Below, piece after piece: positions 1 to 8,620 of a stretch of 15,000 nt of DNA. Numbering within the stretch: the stretch's first letter is position 1; every line of letters starts with the position of its first letter. The notes under the pieces are model-generated. The model searched no databases. It saw only the letters and a program-made list of their open reading frames with translations, and was not told the origin of the DNA. Source of the stretch: Chromera velia (lineage: Eukaryota; Sar; Chromeraceae); contig JAHBMJ010000787.1 in assembly GCA_018398765.1 (NCBI GenBank), positions 50,144 through 65,143 on the forward strand, given 5' to 3'. Position numbers and translations under genes: made by a program.

Positions 1-213
1 CTCTCTACTTTCCATTTCTCTTTTCGTTTCCTTGTGGGGAGTTGATGTGCTCAAAGAATGAATTAGTGGAATGAGACAAGCGAGAGAATGAACGAATTAG
101 TAGCGGATTAAGAACGTCAATTCGAATTTTTAAAAAGGCAGAGGGGCGGGTAGAAAGTAGAGACGGGGACGATAGAAGGAAAACAAAACGAAAGAATACT
201 TTTCGGAAGGTCG

Positions 214-268
214 GCGGGGATCTGAAGAAAGGAAAAATTTTTAATAGCCGGAGCGGCCATCCCAACGC
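214..268 (-). repeat. GGCCGCTCCGGCT hairpin motif, copy B
   Basis: On the minus strand (sense of the SLC4 transcript) the core GGCCGCTCCGGCT is at 258-246, followed by an A/T-rich run (ATTAAAAA). The core folds as GCCG-CTC-CGGC. Outside it, GGGAT (217-221) pairs with ATCCC (259-263), and GCG (214-216) with CGC (266-268) across a two-base bulge. It is about 480 bases past the SLC4 stop codon. It shares the core exactly with copies C and D. Its outer stem is the weakest of the four because the enclosed loop is 37 bases. Confidence 0.7.
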
Positions 269-498
269 ACAGCGATTCTTTCCTTCTCTTCAAACTTCTT
301 TTCAATTTTCATCAGACAGAACACGCGCATGCATGCTGAGTGCATGGACACAGACAGACACAAGTCATGTCACGTACCGTTCAACGTCAAACTCGTTGAC
401 GCAAATCGACTGGAGGGAAGAAGACATCGATCTGGTGTTCTTTTTCGATCTTTTCTCACACTTTTTCAAGAAGGGCGCAGGCTCACCAGTCCTGTCGA

Positions 499-538
499 AG
501 GGGGAGATCTTAAAAAGCCGGGGCGGCCGTCTCCCCCT
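499..538 (-). repeat. GGCCGCCCCGGCT hairpin motif, copy A
   Basis: Minus-strand core GGCCGCCCCGGCTTTTTAA at 528-510; the only core difference from the other copies is C for T in the three-base loop, which leaves the GCCG/CGGC stem intact. The core is enclosed by a perfect 9-bp inverted repeat, AGGGGGAGA (499-507) with TCTCCCCCT (530-538). It is about 200 bases past the SLC4 stop codon, on the sense strand of that gene. A GC hairpin followed by a T run looks like a terminator or a structured 3' element, but its role is unknown. Confidence 0.8.
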
Positions 539-734
539 GTGCGTGCGTGAGCCCTCTGCGCTTCCTGGTTCTCTCTCAATTAATGCACACACGAAACAGA
601 AGATGACCAAAAACAACAAGGTAGAGAGAGCAAAAAGGGCCTCCTCCATTCTCTCGAGAAACGAAACTGTCTTTGGAAGAAGATCGGGCCGAATTTTTTC
701 ATTTCCTTCGTTTCAAAACAGGTAAAAAAAAAAA

Positions 735-3157
735 TTAAAAGTGGGAGTCAAGCTTCTCGAGTTCCTCCTTGCTGTACACCCATCTGCCGAGAGCGATACG
801 GAGAGGGTGCAAGAGGCCGATCACCACCGGGAAAACGAAACCGACAGGGGACTCCATCAGAGCAACGATGGAGACAAGCATGATGACCTGAATGAGAGTC
901 CACACATGAACTCTCCAGAGAGAGACCACCTTCACGTAGCTTCTGTCGGGACGCTTGTTCTTGTCAGTGATGGGCAGCCATAGACGCTCCCAGAATTCGT
1001 TTCCAGACAAATTGGTGTACCCACTGTAAAGGAACAGCCCACGGAGCACAGCCATGGGAATGAGCTCCAAGACAGGGCGAGCGAAGAGGAGGCAAAGGAG
1101 AATGATCAGATGGATGGTAAAAGCAGTCACACGCTGCTCAACACAGCCAGTGATGCCTGTACCAGTGGGGAGGGCGAGCATCTCAACGGCCCACTTTGCC
1201 GTATCATGAACCTCCTTGACGAGGTCCACGTTGCTCTTCAGAGTCGGAATTTTGGATCTGACGCTGGGCTCTCCTCCTCTTCCTGCTTCGAGGTCAACGC
1301 CTGCCTGCTGCTGCTGCTGGGGGGAGGGGGAAGAGGCATCGGACAGCTCTGGCAGAGTTGCCTGTCTGTCCAAGGCAACTCGAATGTTCTCAAGCACAGC
1401 CTTAGAGTCCGCCTCCAACTTCTGTTTGTCCTCCTCACTCTCCTCCTGTTGAGGAGCCTCGCGTCCGTAAAGACAGAGAGAGCGGCAGTGGTTCAAAGAG
1501 GGGACGGTAGCCGAGACCATCCAGGGGCACCCAACGAGGGACAGAAGGACTGTGCAGATGCACAGAGCCATCATGTCCATGTCGTACCCTCCTCCCTTCT
1601 TCAGCTTGTGCTGTCTCGCGTTGACAAGCCTGACGGTAATGTTCTGATCGAAATAGACGAGGATGAACCCCAGGAAACCTCCCAGGACAGCGAGGGCAAT
1701 GCCATGCGCTTCGATGTCAGTGAGGTCCACGAGCCAGGGTCGCTTGGCGGTTCCGAGAGATGTCTCGAAGAGGCCTCCTTTGGTCATACTGAGAAAGTCA
1801 AGGTCCACAACCTGGATGCCGTAGTGACCGATCAGGGTCCTGCAAACAGAGAGAAACAGACAGACATAGACAGAAACACACAGTCGAAAGAGATGACGAG
1901 GACAAACCGGACTGTTGATCAGGTGGACGCACCAGACAGATCCCTTAGAGGAGGCTGGGACACAGAGAATAGATCAAAAAGCGTGCAACGCAGCCCTGCC
2001 CAAAGAAAATGTCTCCAAAAGTCTCCAAAAATACGAAGAGGCACGGGTGAAAAAAGTGGAGAAGCGGAAGGAAGGAAGGAAGGAAGGAAGGAAAGGAAAA
2101 CCCACCCACCATGCGACACCGATGCCGAGGATGATGGCGATGACAGGTGCGAAGTCGGCCACTCTGTTCCTGATCCACTGGTTGAACAGACGCCCGTCTC
2201 TCGAGTCTCGGATGCTCAGGGCAACGAAGAAAGTCAAAAGACCCACGAGGATGCCAGCTTTGGCCTGACCGTGCGAGACTGCAAAAAGACAAGTCATGCA
2301 GATGTAAACTTCAATTGCTCAGTGAGTGTGCAGTCTTAACAGCACGGACAGCTGGGGGGAAATGCAGAGGTGGTCACCACCCAGACGGCTGAAAAAGGAT
2401 GCGCGAATGACAGATACTGCCAAAAAAACCCAACGTCAACCCCTCAGACAGACCTCCCCGAAGCCCCACCCCTCGCTGGCTGACCGTCAGCGTTGGAGAA
2501 TAGGGCGAAGAAATAGAACATTCCGTTATAGATGAAAATCACCGAGATGAGCACTGAGAACAGCTCCTCAGTGAATCTGGTGACGATCTTGATGGCATTC
2601 GACAGGGAGAACATCGACCCAAGGAACAAGAAGCACGACAGGAAGATGCCACTCCAAGCGTAGAAGGGAAGGAAGTTGATCTCCATCACCGTACACAGCC
2701 CACGCAGAGCAATGATGTACGCCATAATGGGACCAGTGGCACCCATGATGGTCAAGGGCTGGCCGCACAAGAGGGGGTAGAGCATACCCAGCGCGGCCGT
2801 TGCCAGCAGCGTCTCTGTGGTTCCGATCTGACGATCAGTGGCGGCGCCAAGCACCGAACCAAAAGCCACGGCATTCGCAATGCATCCCCAGAAGAGATAC
2901 ATCACAGTGGCGGGAGTCTTCAAACCAAATCCGTCTTTGATATCGCTCCAGTACCACGGAAGTTTGTTTTTGAGATCTTCAATGAAGCCTACGCCGAAGG
3001 GGCGCCACAGAGGGATGTGCTCCTCCTCATGCCCGTGGCCGATCTTTGCCACTGCAGTCACTTCAGAGTGTGTGTCAGACACAGACACGATCTCATCACC
3101 TGCATGGTTCTCCATAGGACGACCGTTACGGTCGTTGAAAGGGCCAACGCCTGACAT
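735..3157 (-). CDS. SLC4-family anion/bicarbonate (or borate) transporter, complete, 3 exons
   Basis: Membrane transporter of the SLC4/BOR family, which moves HCO3-, Cl- or borate across membranes. Exons on the minus strand: 3157-2485, 2278-2110 and 1839-735. Introns are GT...AG (donors GTCAGC and GTGGGT; acceptors TTTTTGCAG and TTTGCAG), phases join exactly, and the product is 648 aa. The start is fixed by an in-frame stop at 3230-3232 with no ATG between. Family hallmarks in order: [12 protein letters not shown] (about 66-77), [12 protein letters not shown] (132-143), a [19 protein letters not shown] stretch (193-211), LVGCPW (382-387), EQRVT (515-519), [13 protein letters not shown] (542-554), and a C-terminal [11 protein letters not shown] stretch like animal anion exchangers. 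The large cytoplasmic N-terminal domain of animal AE proteins is absent; only about 55 hydrophilic residues precede the membrane domain. A loop of about 95 residues (about 406-501), acidic and with a QQQQQ run, precedes EQRVT, which recalls plant and fungal BOR transporters. Substrate and Na+ coupling cannot be decided from sequence. It is divergent from the ATPase at 3806. Confidence 0.92.
1840..2109 (-). other. SLC4 intron 2, with a GGAA microsatellite
   Basis: Intron of 270 bases bounded by G|GTGGGT at 2109 and TTTGCAG at 1840 on the minus strand. Just inside the donor it carries a tetranucleotide run (GGAA on the plus strand, TTCC on the transcript) at about 2066-2094. The upstream exon ends in phase 2 (TG|G), and this is what restores the reading frame. 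Confidence 0.85.
2279..2484 (-). other. SLC4 intron 1
   Basis: Intron of 206 bases, donor G|GTCAGC at 2484 and acceptor CTTTTTGCAG ending at 2279 on the minus strand. Splicing joins ...SNAD to VSHGQAKAG in phase 1, giving continuous SLC4 homology. Reading through instead would add a non-homologous tail. Confidence 0.85.
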
Positions 3158-3805
3158 CTTATTCGTTGGGACAGTGGAACGAGAGAGACGGCAAAGAGGA
3201 GACGAAGCGCGAGACGCTGGAAAGCAAATTCAGTGAGTTGAGTAACCACCTCTGACTCAGTTCCCCTGCAAGGCTGTCAACACCTCTTGATAAGTTGGGT
3301 AGATCACAATGCTCTCTGGAATCTGTCTGAATGTTAACAGAGTGTTCCAGAAACACGATCAGAACAGCCCAAAGTGGTGGGTGGAGTCTCCGACTGGTTG
3401 TTGTGGCGGCCGTGTGCCCTCGGTGCGCAGCCGCGGGATGTCCCGGAAAGTTTCTCGGCCGCCGCGCGGACGGATTGAGTTCCGCGGATGGTCAGTGAAT
3501 GGGCACGGACATTTGCAATGCAATTTTACATATAATTTTACCGTTCGGCGCGGGATGTGCGGAATCAGGGGCCCAAACGAAATTCGCTTTCACGGACCTT
3601 ACGCGGCCTGCCAGCCTGCATGCATGGCACAGAAGTTCCGATCCTCACAGTCTGCCGTCTCCCTGCTCTCTTCCTGTAGCCTCCTTCCCTCTACCCTGCC
3701 CTCCAGTGAAAGTTTCTGACACAATCCCCAAGTGAGAGTGTAGTGAAACCGACCAAGAGTCCAGCCAGAGAAAACTTTTAGCCACTCCAGCTTTCGAAGC
3801 TTGAC
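3158..3805. promoter_or_regulatory. Shared divergent upstream region of the SLC4 and ATPase genes
   Basis: These 648 bases separate two start codons that point away from each other, so both promoters and 5' leaders must lie here unless there are further upstream exons. Visible elements are a GC-rich block (about 3401-3490, with GCGGCCG, CCGCGG and GCCGCCGCGCGG), two copies of CGCGGGATGT (about 3432-3441 and 3549-3558), a TATAATTTTA stretch at 3531-3540, a TTGCAATGCAA palindrome at 3513-3523, and the TGCATGCA palindrome at 3617-3624. Start sites are not visible from sequence. No coding exon is supported. Confidence 0.6.
3617..3624. promoter_or_regulatory. TGCATGCA palindrome, possible AP2-type site
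   Basis: Perfect 8-base palindrome about 180 bases upstream of the ATPase start codon, inside the shared intergenic region. TGCATGCA is a known binding sequence of an apicomplexan ApiAP2 factor. That it acts so here is inference and depends on the organism being an apicomplexan relative. The same 8-mer recurs at 8786-8793 and twice, overlapping, at 9833-9844. Confidence 0.35.
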
Positions 3806-6800
3806 ATGTCAAACGAGTTCATCGCTCCTCCCCCTGCCATTTTGGCCGAGAAGAGTGACGCAGTGCCGTCTCAGGACGTCACAGATCCGTCAAAGGCCCA
3901 TCTTTTTTCTGCTGATGAGGTCTACCACGCGCTTGGTGGATCCAACTCCTCGAACGAGGAGTGGGTGCAACATCAGCGCCAACTGTACGGAACCAACAAA
4001 CTGGCTGAAGCCAAGGGCAAGTCTCTCTGGTCCATCATTTTTTGGAACTTTGTGAACCCTCTCACAGGAATCCTCCTGGCAGTGCTCATCCTCGCTTGCA
4101 TCATCGATGAGCCCATCGAAGCCGTGGTGGTTGTGATTGTGATCCTCCTCAATGCCGGTGTGTCGATCATCCAGGAATGGAAGTCAGAACAGAGTATGGC
4201 TGCCATTCGGCACCTGGGCGGTGCCACCAATGCCACTGTAGTCAGAGATGGCCGCAAGCTCCAGATTCCCCTCGGTGACGTCGTCGTGGGTGACATCGTG
4301 GAGCTCAAGACTGGAGATGTGATCCCTGCTGACCTTCGTCTTATGGAGGTCGGTTCCCTCCCTTCCTTCCTCTCGCGGCCCGTGCGCTTCTTGCTTCCCC
4401 CATAGAACTGCATTTCTCTTTTTGTATGGTGACGATGTGTGCAGATCAACCGGTTGGAGGCCGATGAGGCCGTCCTCACAGGCGAGTCTGTCCCTGTGGT
4501 GAAGACCCTCGCACCCCTCCCTGCCCCCAAGGAGGGCGAGTTCGACATCGCCGTGGGAGACAGGACCAACATGTGCTTCCGTCAAACCAACGTGGCACAG
4601 GGCAGCGGACGTGGTGAGTCAGTCAGATAGACAAGAAAGGAAGGTGGGAGGGATCGATCGAGGGGCTCTCAGGAGGAATTCGTGCAACCGTCCGTCTGGG
4701 CTGTGATGGTGTTGGTGACGGTGACAGCTGATCTGGGAGTTAGGAAGGGGCACTCCGTCACGAGGATTTGGATTCATCATCTTGTGTGCATGGGGAGTCA
4801 TAGGAAACGAGTGTCTGGTGGGGTTTGTCTGGGCAGCAAACAGGCAGCCATCTCCTGTGAGACTACAAATTTCTTGCAATATGCCTGGGTTGAGGTCTGC
4901 TGTCGATCTGAAGAACAGGTTTTTGTTTGTGTGTGTGTGTGGCGTGTGTGCTCAGCTAACAGAATGAATGTGTATGTGGGGGTTTGGTCTCGCAGGTGTG
5001 GTCGTGTGTGTCGGCACGAAGACAGAGATCGGGAAGATTGCTGAGAAGCTGACTGAGTCAGGCAGCAAGAAGAAGACTGCTCTGACACACACCATGGAGG
5101 TTCTCATGTACATCCTTTTCGGCATCGGTATCATCTTCGGTCAGTTGTCATGGAGGGAGGGAGGGATCAAGGGAGCAGCAACGACTGAGAATTGTAGAGG
5201 AGCTTGTTTTGGTTTTCCTGCATGCTCAGCCGTCTACGTGCTCTCTGTTTGATGCACGATGTGTGGTATCGCACCGTTGAGATTCGTTGATTTTGGCCAC
5301 CTGAGGTTCCAGAGTCACAACCGCCCTCCCTCCCCTTCTGCCTGCAGGCGTGTTCATCTTCACTGCCTTCAGATGGAATCTGTCCAACGAGGCGCTGCTC
5401 TATGCATCCGCTACCCTGGTTGCCATCCTCCCTGAGGCAGCTATCGTGCTCATCACAGTCACTATGGCCATCTCTGTGAGAAGAATGGCGGCTTCTAACG
5501 CCATTGTGAGGAACATGACGGCATTGGAACAACTTGGCAAAGTGACAGACATCTGCTCTGACAAGACCGGAACTCTGACCGAAGGTGCGCCCTTTCGATT
5601 GGAATCGTTGGCTGCTTTTCTTCTCTGTTGCTGTCTGGCTTCGGTCTCATTAACTCATCCTTTTCTCAATTGACCCGTCCCGCTCTGAAAGAGGACTGCT
5701 TGTCCGTAGTTGTGAGGCTTTATGTTTTGCTTCACGGCGTCCGACGGATCTTTTGGGCCCTTCCGGCCCTGATGAGTTGAAGATCTGACCGAGTATGCGA
5801 CCTGCTCTCACTAAGTAAGACAAGGAGGAGGTGTGAAATAAATGGTGGCTCCCCTGCTCCCTCTGCATCATTCGTGCAGGCAACATGAGACCTGCCGGAT
5901 TGGTCCTCTGCGAGGCCGACGGCACCCCTCACGAGCAGCTGATCCCCGACGGTCCCCGGCACAACCGCCGTGCCACCTGGTCATCCAACCTCTCTGAGCT
6001 CACAGGAGATGCTGGTGTCCTCCTCCGTGACACTCTCAGAGCCTTGGTGCTCTGCAGCACTGCTAAGCTTGTGCCCGTCCACGGCCACACGTCTGCAGAT
6101 CCCGATGAGCTAGAGGGTACCGGCTCCCCCACAGAGCTAGCCCTCATGGAGATGGCTCACAAGATCGTGTACGGTCTCAAGGACGACAGCATTCGGAACG
6201 TCGACTCCGCACACGCCCATTGGGAGGCGCGTGGAACCTTCGATTTCGATTCCACCACCAAGACCATGTCCACCGGATGGCATGATCCCGCGGCCAATGC
6301 CGACCTCGTCACCGTCAAGGGCGCCCCCGAGGCGATCCTTCCTCGTTGTGCCGGCAACCCGGGTGCAAACGCCGGCCTAGTCGAGACCATGGAGAAACTT
6401 GCTCAGAAGGGTCTCAGAGTGCTCGCCGTTGCCCAACGCACAGATCTCCCCATCCCCGACCCCACTGACGACATCACCACCCTCGAGAGAAGCGAAGTTG
6501 AGAAAGACTTGCGACTCCTTGCCCTCGTTGCAGTGCGCGATCCTCCCAAGAACTCCTCCATCGTTGCCGTCGCGAAGTGCTTCTCTGCCGGCATTGTCGT
6601 GCGCATGCTCACAGGCGATCACCCTTCCACCGCCGAGGCCATTGCCAAGGAGATCGGCATCATTCCCGAGGGCACTGCACCCAAGGGAATGATCATGACA
6701 GGCCCCGTGTTGGATTCCATGACCGACGCCGAGCTAGATGCCATGTCTGACCTTCCCCTCATCGTTGCCCGTTCCTCCCCCGCCTCCAAGGTGAGGATGG

Positions 6801-7807
6801 TCGAGGCGCTCCATAGGAGAAAGAAGGTCGTTGCCATGACAGGAGACGGTGTGAACGACTCCCCTGCCATCAAACAGGCAGATGTGGGTGTTGCAATGGG
6901 CATCACAGGCTCCGATGTCACAAAGGGAGTTGCAGACATCGTCATTGCCGACGACAACTTCGCCACCATCGTCTCTGCCGTTCAGGAGGGCAGACGTATC
7001 TTCACCTCCATCAGCAGCTTCGTCATGCATCTGCTGTCGGGTAACATGGCTGAGGCTGTGGCTCTGCTCATCTCTCTGGCCTTTGTTGTGGACGATCGTG
7101 GACTTCCTGTCTTCGTCCTCTCCCCCATCGCCATCCTGTTCGTCAACACCGTCACCGGCTCTGGCCCCGCGATCGGAATTGCTCTCGACGACTGCCCCCC
7201 TGACCTCATGCAGCGACCCCCCGTCCATCATGGCCTCTTCACTTTCGAGGCCATCCTTGATTTCACTGTGTACGGTGTTGTAATGGGCGGTATGACTCTG
7301 GCCACCTTCTCCATCTACATCTGGGGTTTCGCCAACGGAAACCTGGGTACGATCAACCCTAACAACGATTACAGCTGCAACGACTACGGCGATAACTGCG
7401 GGGATGTGAAGAGGGCGAGAGGCACTGCCTTCTTGACCCTCAACACTCTTCTTCTCCTCCACGCGTTCAACTGCAGACATCAGCGTCTCCCCTTCTGGAA
7501 GTCCAGTATGAAGAACAAGGTCCTTTGGGCTTCCGTGATTGGAGGGACTCTCTTGTGCGTTCCCCTTTTGTACGCTCCCTTCATCAACACCAAGGTGTTC
7601 AAGCACACCGGAGGCAGCTGGGAGTGGGGGATGGTTGCCGCCTTCTCCGTCGTGTTCATGGCCTTCGCTGAGATCTACAAAGCCGTCAAGAGAGCCACCT
7701 TCCCCCCCCTGTACACATTGGTGGGAGCAGCTGCTTCCAAGGGTGGAAAGATTACCCCTGAGGGTACGAGCAGAACCTTCGCTGAGAGTTCTGTTCAGGG
7801 GGTCTAG
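3806..7807 (+). CDS. P-type Na+(K+)-exporting ATPase, type IID (ENA/ATP4-like), complete, 5 exons
   Basis: ATP-driven cation pump of the plasma or other membrane that probably expels Na+. Exons: 3806-4348, 4445-4613, 4996-5139, 5348-5584, 5880-7807 (TAG stop). Phases match at all four junctions, giving 1006 aa. An in-frame TAG at 3779-3781 with no ATG between supports the start. Motifs: N-terminal cation-ATPase segment (about 43-75); actuator TGES at 193-196; TM4 ILPEAA at 312-317; phosphorylation site DKTGT at 357-361; nucleotide-binding KGAPE at 511-515; TGDH at 609-612; hinge TGDGVND at 685-691; then the C-terminal membrane segments. ENA-group markers include IIQEWKSEQSM, DEAVLTGES, GSPTELALMEMAHK, FANGNLG and VFKHTGGSWEWG, where fungal ENA pumps have close equivalents. 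The length is typical for type II pumps. The apicomplexan ATP4 sodium pump belongs to the same broad group. Whether Na+, K+ or both are carried is not visible. Divergent neighbour: the SLC4 transporter. Confidence 0.94.
4349..4444 (+). other. ATPase intron 1
   Basis: Intron of 96 bases, donor GAG|GTCGGT and acceptor TGTGTGCAG. It removes an in-frame stop and joins RLME to INRLEADEAVLTGES in phase 0, reconstituting the actuator motif. Confidence 0.9.
4614..4995 (+). other. ATPase intron 2, with a GT microsatellite
   Basis: Intron of 382 bases, donor CGTG|GTGAGT and acceptor GTCTCGCAG. Contains a GT-rich run at about 4927-4950. Splicing joins QGSGR to GVVVCVGTKTEIGKIAEKL in phase 1, the expected type II ATPase sequence. 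Confidence 0.9.
5140..5347 (+). other. ATPase intron 3
   Basis: Intron of 208 bases, donor TTCG|GTCAGT and acceptor CTGCCTGCAG, phase 1. It splits a transmembrane segment (FGIGIIFG / VFIFTAF). Confidence 0.9.
5585..5879 (+). other. ATPase intron 4
   Basis: Intron of 295 bases, donor GAAG|GTGCGC and acceptor TTCGTGCAG, phase 1. It lies directly after the DKTGTLTE phosphorylation motif and joins it to GNMRPAGLVL. Confidence 0.88.
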
Positions 7808-8118
7808 TGGTAGTCCTTTATGTTCAACCAGTGCTTGAGAGTGAGAGTGGGTTCTCTCTGTCTTCCTCAGTGCCACTTTTTTAGTCAAAGAGTCTTCTTT
7901 TGGTCAAAGCAAAACAAGAATCTCGGCACTTTCTTTTAGAGTCTGTTCACGAGAGCTTTTGGTCATGGGTCTGTTGGCACTTTGAAATGAAAAAAAAGAA
8001 AAGGAGTCGCTAGACAGCACAAAGAGTGTGAGCGGCGGGGGAAGAAGAGAAGGCATACCAGACTGATTTTTCTTTTTTCTCCCCTATTATCTTTTTCTCA
8101 ATGGGGTCCGAAGGAGGA

Positions 8119-8187
8119 AAGAGCAGAGAAACAGGTAGGCGGTTGGCCGCTCCGGCTTTTAAATGTCCGTCTCTTTTGTCTGCTCTT
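8119..8187 (+). repeat. GGCCGCTCCGGCT hairpin motif, copy C
   Basis: Plus-strand core GGCCGCTCCGGCTTTTAAA at 8145-8163, on the sense strand and about 340 bases past the ATPase stop codon. An inner imperfect stem AGGCGG (8137-8142) with CCGTCT (8167-8172) and an outer perfect 9-bp stem AAGAGCAGA (8119-8127) with TCTGCTCTT (8179-8187) enclose it. The arms have no sequence in common with those of copy A, although the core is nearly identical. Confidence 0.8.
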
Positions 8188-8581
8188 CCCAAAACCGATC
8201 GATCGGCAGTCCCTGCCTGAAATCAGTTTGAAGTTGAAAATTTCAAAGGAAATTCCCCGCATTTTCGTTTGCTTTCTTGCCGTTTGATTCGACACGAGGA
8301 CGGGGGAAAATAGAGAGAGATGCACACTTTTTTTAGCTTCGTGGCTGTCTTGTCGAGCATTGAAGGGGCGATGGTGCAGACAGTCAGTGGGACCTTTTTT
8401 TTTGTTTCTTTCTTTTTTATCAAAGTACAAAATTGAAGGAGACTCTTTCAATCATGCGAAGAAAAAGCCGCAGTGAGTCACCGGCCCGTCTGATGCCTTT
8501 CTTGTCGGTCTCACTTTTTTTCTCGACTTGACATAAGCTCTTCTTGGTTCCTTCGTTGTGCAGTCGATCGCTGTCTGGATG

Positions 8582-8620
8582 GAGAGGGACTGGCCGCTCC
8601 GGCTTCTTACAGTCTCTCTT
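8582..8620 (+). repeat. GGCCGCTCCGGCT hairpin motif, copy D
   Basis: Plus-strand core GGCCGCTCCGGCTTCTTAC at 8592-8610, about 785 bases past the ATPase stop codon. It is enclosed directly by GAGAGGGACT (8582-8591) and AGTCTCTCTT (8611-8620), which pair over 10 positions as RNA, two of them G-U. The G-U pairs suggest the structure may matter as RNA rather than as a DNA palindrome. Confidence 0.8.

Larger units (their letters stand above)
1..734. other. Non-coding region beyond the 3' end of the SLC4 gene
   Basis: No convincing coding exon is seen on either strand; the open frames here are short and of low-complexity composition. The stretch contains two copies of the GC-rich hairpin motif (listed separately), a GCATGCATGC run near 327-336 and several purine-rich patches. 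On the minus strand it lies directly after the stop codon of the SLC4 transporter, so part of it should be that gene's 3' untranslated region and termination zone. No clear AATAAA signal was recognised. Confidence 0.6.

Noticed and set aside
2066-2094. Short tandem repeats considered as a CRISPR array
   Set aside because: Simple GGAA microsatellite without spacers, in a eukaryotic intron; no CRISPR is present anywhere in the window.
1110-2339. 409-codon plus-strand open frame antisense to the SLC4 gene
   Set aside because: It runs across SLC4 exon 3, an intron and exon 2 on the opposite strand, has low-complexity composition and no recognisable domain; the minus-strand gene explains this sequence.
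6734-7888. 384-codon minus-strand open frame
   Set aside because: Antisense of the large ATPase exon, His/Gly/Glu/Asp-rich as expected from reversed codons; not a gene.
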